A stretch of 64,000 nucleotides of DNA, from NCBI RefSeq assembly GCF_000524475.1, contig NZ_BAVQ01000002.1:1-64000 (forward strand), read 5' to 3'. The position numbers were made by a program, and so were the translations under genes. This document shows, in pieces, positions 60,478-64,000 of this stretch. Every line of letters begins with the position of its first letter. Positions within the stretch are counted from its first letter, which is position 1. The notes below the pieces were generated by a model. That model did no database searches and had not been told where the DNA came from. It saw only the letters and a list, made by a program, of their open reading frames with translations. The DNA is from Tomitella biformata AHU 1821 (GTDB lineage Bacteria > Actinomycetota > Actinomycetes > Mycobacteriales > Mycobacteriaceae).

Positions 60478-62379
60478 ATGACGACACCGCAGGAGCTCTC
60501 CGGCCGGTATCTGCTGGGCGAGACCATCGGGTTCGGCGGCATGTCCGAGGTGCACCTGGCCCGGGATCAGCGCCTCGATCGCGACGTCGCGATCAAGGTG
60601 CTGCGCGCCGATCTCGCCCGTGATCCATCCTTCTACCTGCGGTTTCGCCGCGAGGCGCAGAACGCGGCCTCGCTGAACCACCCGTCCATCGTCGCGGTCT
60701 ACGACACCGGCGAGGCGGACACTGACGAGGGCCCGCTGCCGTACATCGTCATGGAGTACGTCCAGGGCGACACACTTCGGGACCTCGTGCGCAACGACGG
60801 CCCCTTCGACCCGCGCCGCGCGTCCGCCGTCATCGCGGACGTGTGTGCGGCCCTGGACTTCAGCCACAAGAACGGCATCGTCCACCGGGACATAAAGCCG
60901 GCGAACATCATGATCAACCTCGCCGGCGAGGTGAAGGTCATGGACTTCGGCATCGCCCGCGCGATGTCCGACGCGACCAGCACCATGACGCAGACCGCGG
61001 CCGTGATCGGCACCGCGCAGTACCTCTCGCCGGAGCAGGCCCGCGGCGAGCGTGTCGACGCCCGCTCCGACATTTACTCCATGGGCTGTGTGCTGTTCGA
61101 GATCCTCGCCGGCGAGCCCCCGTTCACCGGCGACTCTCCCGTGGCCGTCGCATATCAGCACGTCAGCGAGGAGCCCCCGGCGCCGTCGTCGATAAACCCG
61201 GACATTTCTCCGGAGCTGGACTCCATCGTCCTCAAGGCGATGAGCAAGAACCCGGCGAACCGCTACCAGAATGCCGCCGAGATGCGCGGGGACCTGGTAA
61301 GCGTGCTCTCCGGGCAGCGCCCGTCCGCGCCGATGGTGATGACGGACGAGGAGCGCACCACCATCTTCGGCGCCGTGCAGCCCGGCCCGCAGCGCGCCGC
61401 CGCCCCCATCCCGGCGGCCGTCGCGCGGGAGGACGTCGACGAGCACAAGCCGGGCAACAAGGGTCTGCGCTGGATCGCCGCCGCCCTCGCCGTCGTCTTG
61501 ATCGCGGGCTTGGGGCTGTTTTTCGCCTTCCGGGGTCCCGACTCCGCCATCCAGGTCGCCATCCCCGATGTGTCCGGGCAGGCGATCAGCGATGCGCAGG
61601 CCAAGCTGCAGCAGGACGGCTTCAAGACGTCCGTGCAGACCAAGCCGGATCCGCAGGTGGCAGAGGGGATCGTGATCAACACCTCGCCCGCGTCGGGCAT
61701 CTTGGTCGACAAGGGCGAGATCATCACCCTGAACCTCTCCTCCGGGCCGGAGAAGGTCGCGGTGCCCACGCTCGTCGGGCTGACCCAGGACCAGGCGCAC
61801 CAGGCCCTGACCGCCGCCGGCCTGCTGGTCGGCGAAGAAATCGAGCACAAGGCCTCCACCGAGGAAGATTTGGACAAGGTGGTCGGCCAGAATCCGTCCG
61901 CCGCCGCCAACGTCAGCAAGGGCTCCGCCGTCACCCTGATCGTCGGCAGCGGCCCTGAGCAGGTCCGCATCCCCGATGTGAAGGGCCAGACCCAGACACA
62001 GGCCGTCGGCAATATCGAGGGCGCCGGGTTCAAGACCAGCACCACGCAGGCCGACTCGGCCGAGCCCGAAGGCACCGTCCTGAGCACCAGCCCCGCTGGC
62101 GGCGCGAAGGCCGACAGCGGCTCGATCGTCACCATCACCGTGTCAAAGGGCAACCAGATCTCCATGCCCAGCCTGGACGGGCAGACCATCTCGCGGGCCG
62201 TCGACACGCTGCGCGCGGCAGGCTGGACCGGCACCGAGGCCAATATTGTGCAGCGCCCCATCCAGACTCTGGACCCGGGAGCCGTTGGCAAGATCCGAGG
62301 CCAGCAGCCCGCCTCCGGTGGGCCGGTGGCCAAAACCGCGAACGTGACCGTGGAGGTCGGAGTCCTCGGGATCCCCTGA
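60478..62379 (+). CDS. pknB: Ser/Thr protein kinase PknB with four PASTA domains
   Basis: 633 residues. The kinase domain (residues 1-280) has GFGGMSEVHLARD, HRDIKPANIMI, DFGIARAMS and the Thr-rich activation loop SDATSTMTQTAAVIGTAQYL. A membrane segment (LRWIAAALAVVLIAGLGLFF) is near residue 340. The external part has four PASTA repeats starting VAIPDVSGQAISDAQAKL, VAVPTLVGLTQDQAHQAL, VRIPDVKGQTQTQAVGNI and ISMPSLDGQTISRAVDTL, which sense muropeptides. It ends the operon, 2 bases after pknA. Confidence 0.95.
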   Translation: MTTPQELSGRYLLGETIGFGGMSEVHLARDQRLDRDVAIKVLRADLARDPSFYLRFRREAQNAASLNHPSIVAVYDTGEADTDEGPLPYIVMEYVQGDTLRDLVRNDGPFDPRRASAVIADVCAALDFSHKNGIVHRDIKPANIMINLAGEVKVMDFGIARAMSDATSTMTQTAAVIGTAQYLSPEQARGERVDARSDIYSMGCVLFEILAGEPPFTGDSPVAVAYQHVSEEPPAPSSINPDISPELDSIVLKAMSKNPANRYQNAAEMRGDLVSVLSGQRPSAPMVMTDEERTTIFGAVQPGPQRAAAPIPAAVAREDVDEHKPGNKGLRWIAAALAVVLIAGLGLFFAFRGPDSAIQVAIPDVSGQAISDAQAKLQQDGFKTSVQTKPDPQVAEGIVINTSPASGILVDKGEIITLNLSSGPEKVAVPTLVGLTQDQAHQALTAAGLLVGEEIEHKASTEEDLDKVVGQNPSAAANVSKGSAVTLIVGSGPEQVRIPDVKGQTQTQAVGNIEGAGFKTSTTQADSAEPEGTVLSTSPAGGAKADSGSIVTITVSKGNQISMPSLDGQTISRAVDTLRAAGWTGTEANIVQRPIQTLDPGAVGKIRGQQPASGGPVAKTANVTVEVGVLGIP

Positions 62380-62407
62380 TCCTGCGCCGGCCTCGCCCGA
62401 GACCAAT

Positions 62408-62469
62408 ACGCCGCGATTCCGTTGAGCCGCCGCACTTGCAAGTGCGGCCGATCGATGGAATCGCGGCGT
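62408..62469. terminator. Compound hairpin between pknB and trpG/pabA
   Basis: Outer arms ACGCCGCGATTCC (62408-62420) and GGAATCGCGGCGT (62457-62469) are perfect complements. Inside is GCCGCACTTGCAAGTGCGGC (62429-62448), a perfect palindrome. It lies between convergent genes and should act in both directions. Confidence 0.75.
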
Positions 62470-62507
62470 TCTCGTCGGTGGGGCGGGAGCGGAGGCGGGG
62501 GGCGGGC

Positions 62508-63161
62508 CTAGCGCAGGGTGGACTGCACCGTCGCGGCCATCTCCGCCTCGAGCCGATCCACCAGGACCGGGTTGATGACGGTCCCGCAGGTGGCCAGCCA
62601 GTTCGCCAGCATCCGGTGCCCGCCCTCGGTGAGGACCGACTCCGGGTGGAACTGCACGCCCTGGATTGGCAGCTCGGCATGGCGCATGGCCATCACGACG
62701 CCGGTGTCAGTGTGGGCGGTCACCAGCAGCTCGGCCGGGATCGTGTCCTCCCGGACCGTCAGCGAGTGATAGCGCGTGGCCGTGAACGGGTTGGACAGCC
62801 CGGCGAGTACGCCGGTGCCGTCGTGGGTGACGGGGCTGGTCTTGCCGTGCCGCAACTCCGGGGCCCGCTCGACGACGGCGCCGAACACCGCGCCGATCGC
62901 CTGATGGCCCAGGCACACGCCCAGCAGCGGCTTCGATAGCTCCGCGCACAGGCGGATCAGGTCCATGCTGGCGCCGGCGCGATCTGGGGTGCCGGGACCG
63001 GGGCTGATCAACACGCCGTCGAAGTCCGCGATCGCCGCCGGCAGATCCTGCAGCCGCTCGTCGTCATTGCGCCACACCTGCGCGTCGACCCCAAGCTGGC
63101 CCAAGTACTGGACCAGGTTGAACACGAAGCTGTCGTAGTTGTCGATCACGAGGATGCGCAT
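62508..63161 (-). CDS. trpG: Glutamine amidotransferase subunit of anthranilate/aminodeoxychorismate synthase
   Basis: 217 residues from the ATG at 63161. ILVIDNYDSFVFNLVQYLGQ at the N-terminus, the nucleophile Cys in LLGVCLGHQAIGAVFG, and FHPESVLTEGGHRML at the end form the class I glutaminase triad. It releases ammonia from glutamine for chorismate amination, in tryptophan or folate (PabA) synthesis. In M. tuberculosis the same position next to pknB is occupied by trpG (Rv0013). The synthase partner is not in the window. Confidence 0.9.
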   Translation of the reverse strand: MRILVIDNYDSFVFNLVQYLGQLGVDAQVWRNDDERLQDLPAAIADFDGVLISPGPGTPDRAGASMDLIRLCAELSKPLLGVCLGHQAIGAVFGAVVERAPELRHGKTSPVTHDGTGVLAGLSNPFTATRYHSLTVREDTIPAELLVTAHTDTGVVMAMRHAELPIQGVQFHPESVLTEGGHRMLANWLATCGTVINPVLVDRLEAEMAATVQSTLR

Positions 63162-63211
63162 GCCGGCAACTTTACCCAGCGCCGCAGGCAGACCCTTGGC
63201 CAGCGCCATCG

Positions 63212-64000
63212 TCAGCTGTGGGGGACAGTCGCGAACTGCAGCCGCGGGGACGCGGTGCTCGCGGCCACGGTCAGGTTCTGCGCGGCCTCCACCTGGTAGC
63301 CGAGCCCGTAGCGCGCCGCGTATTGCCGGTAGACCTGCACGCCCGGCTGCGCCTCGAGCGCGGCCTTCATCTCGTCGATCGGACCGATTGCGCGCATCGT
63401 ATAAGGCGGGCTATAGGTCCGGCCGCCGAGCAGCAGGGTGTTGCCGATGCAGCGCGGTGCCGTCATCGCGTCGATCCGCTGGTCCTGCATTTGGATAGCC
63501 GTCGCCCCGCCTGCCCACAGCGCGTTGAGCACGGCCTGCACGTCCTGCTGGTGCACCACAAGATCGTTCGGGGTGGCCCCGGCCGGGTAGTCGCCGAAGT
63601 CGTCGCGGACGGCGTCGGTGAGGGTGACGGTGAGCCCCGGCCCGGAGACCTCGGTCAGTGTCCCCGCCACCTGGTATCCGCCAGCCTGCGACAGCAGCCC
63701 GGCGACGCCCGCGTCCGCTCCGGCGGCCTGCTGCTGCGCGCCGTCGATATCGCCCCGCAGCCCGTCTAGCGTGCTCTCCGCCTGCTCGACCCCGAGTTGG
63801 GCCTGCCGAACCAGGTCGGAGAGCCGCGCGGAGTCCGCGGTGCGCAACTCGCGCCCCTGCGAGGTCGCATACGTCACCGACAACAGCAAACCCATCGCCA
63901 GGAAGATGACGGGAACAGCCCACCGCCAATTCGGTCGCGGCGGTCGCTTCCTGGGGCCATCTGCGTTCGCGATCGCGGACCCCTCTCTACGCGCGGGAAA
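63212..64000 (-). CDS. DUF881 family protein, cut by the window edge
   Basis: The readable part begins at the window edge, with the frame open through base 64000 (ADGPRKRPPRPNWRWAVPVI), so the start lies beyond. A single membrane segment (VIFLAMGLLLSVTYATSQG) is followed by a coiled segment (LSDLVRQAQLGVEQAESTLD) and the DUF881 domain (VSGPGLTVTLTDAVRDDFGD, NDLVVHQQDVQAVLNALWAG, TYSPPYTMRAIGPIDEMKAA). DUF881 proteins are common beside the division genes; in M. tuberculosis the homologue is Rv0012. Function unknown. The gene next to it, outside, should be crgA. Confidence 0.85.
   Translation of the reverse strand, partial: FPARREGSAIANADGPRKRPPRPNWRWAVPVIFLAMGLLLSVTYATSQGRELRTADSARLSDLVRQAQLGVEQAESTLDGLRGDIDGAQQQAAGADAGVAGLLSQAGGYQVAGTLTEVSGPGLTVTLTDAVRDDFGDYPAGATPNDLVVHQQDVQAVLNALWAGGATAIQMQDQRIDAMTAPRCIGNTLLLGGRTYSPPYTMRAIGPIDEMKAALEAQPGVQVYRQYAARYGLGYQVEAAQNLTVAASTASPRLQFATVPHS

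Overview
The window looks like part of a high-GC chromosome from a mycolic-acid actinomycete (order Mycobacteriales). The strongest evidence is the right end. There a tRNA-Leu(CAG) is followed by fhaA, fhaB, pstP, rodA, pbpA, pknA and pknB, then convergent trpG/pabA and a DUF881 gene. This is the dnaA-proximal arrangement known from Mycobacterium tuberculosis, so the right edge should point towards oriC. A perfect match to the parS consensus at about 40.09 kb fits that. Two DtxR/IdeR-type iron boxes, an F420-type oxidoreductase, mycothiol-type DinB proteins and a KshA-like Rieske oxygenase also fit the group. I cannot assign a genus.

Layout. 0-4.4 kb: F420 oxidoreductase, DinB-like enzyme and a btuFCD-type cobalamin importer behind a cobalamin riboswitch. 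4.5-9.5 kb: IclR regulator, an SDR/flavin-oxidoreductase/kshA-like operon and a divergent TetR gene; the two regulator promoters share an almost identical 19-bp operator. 9.5-15.5 kb: a broken RelA/SpoT gene with a small partner, PPOX and DUF4389 genes, citE-ndh, DinB, a TetR gene with a 13-bp inverted-repeat operator, and a decayed SARP regulator. 15.5-21.7 kb: PAP2 and PhoD phosphatases, an LpqN-like protein, an exonuclease-BRCT protein and a HhH-GPD protein. 21.8-25.4 kb: a thiol/disulfide module (CcdA, DsbA-like, CPVC membrane protein) next to a BlaI-M56 pair, with a BlaI-like palindrome at the disulfide-gene promoter. 25.4-31 kb: secreted protein, MmpL remnant, TetR-controlled ABC exporter, amidohydrolase, then a stretch of gene fragments. 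31-46 kb: metabolic and transport genes, parS, a MarR-MFS pair, a second type II NADH dehydrogenase, and an SDR controlled by a TPP riboswitch. 46.3-51.2 kb: two secreted neocarzinostatin-fold proteins, each behind iron boxes, and an orphan peptide-type binding lipoprotein. 51.2-64 kb: adenosine/adenine deaminase, tRNA-Leu and the cell-division/Ser-Thr kinase operon.

Most likely to be little described are three systems: the iron-box-controlled neocarzinostatin-fold surface proteins, the BlaI-M56 pair apparently wired to a CcdA/DsbA thiol module, and the TPP-riboswitch SDR. The window also carries at least seven broken or remnant genes (small ORF, RelA/SpoT, SARP, MmpL, LuxR, PucR, lipoprotein), which suggests ongoing gene loss in the accessory stretches.
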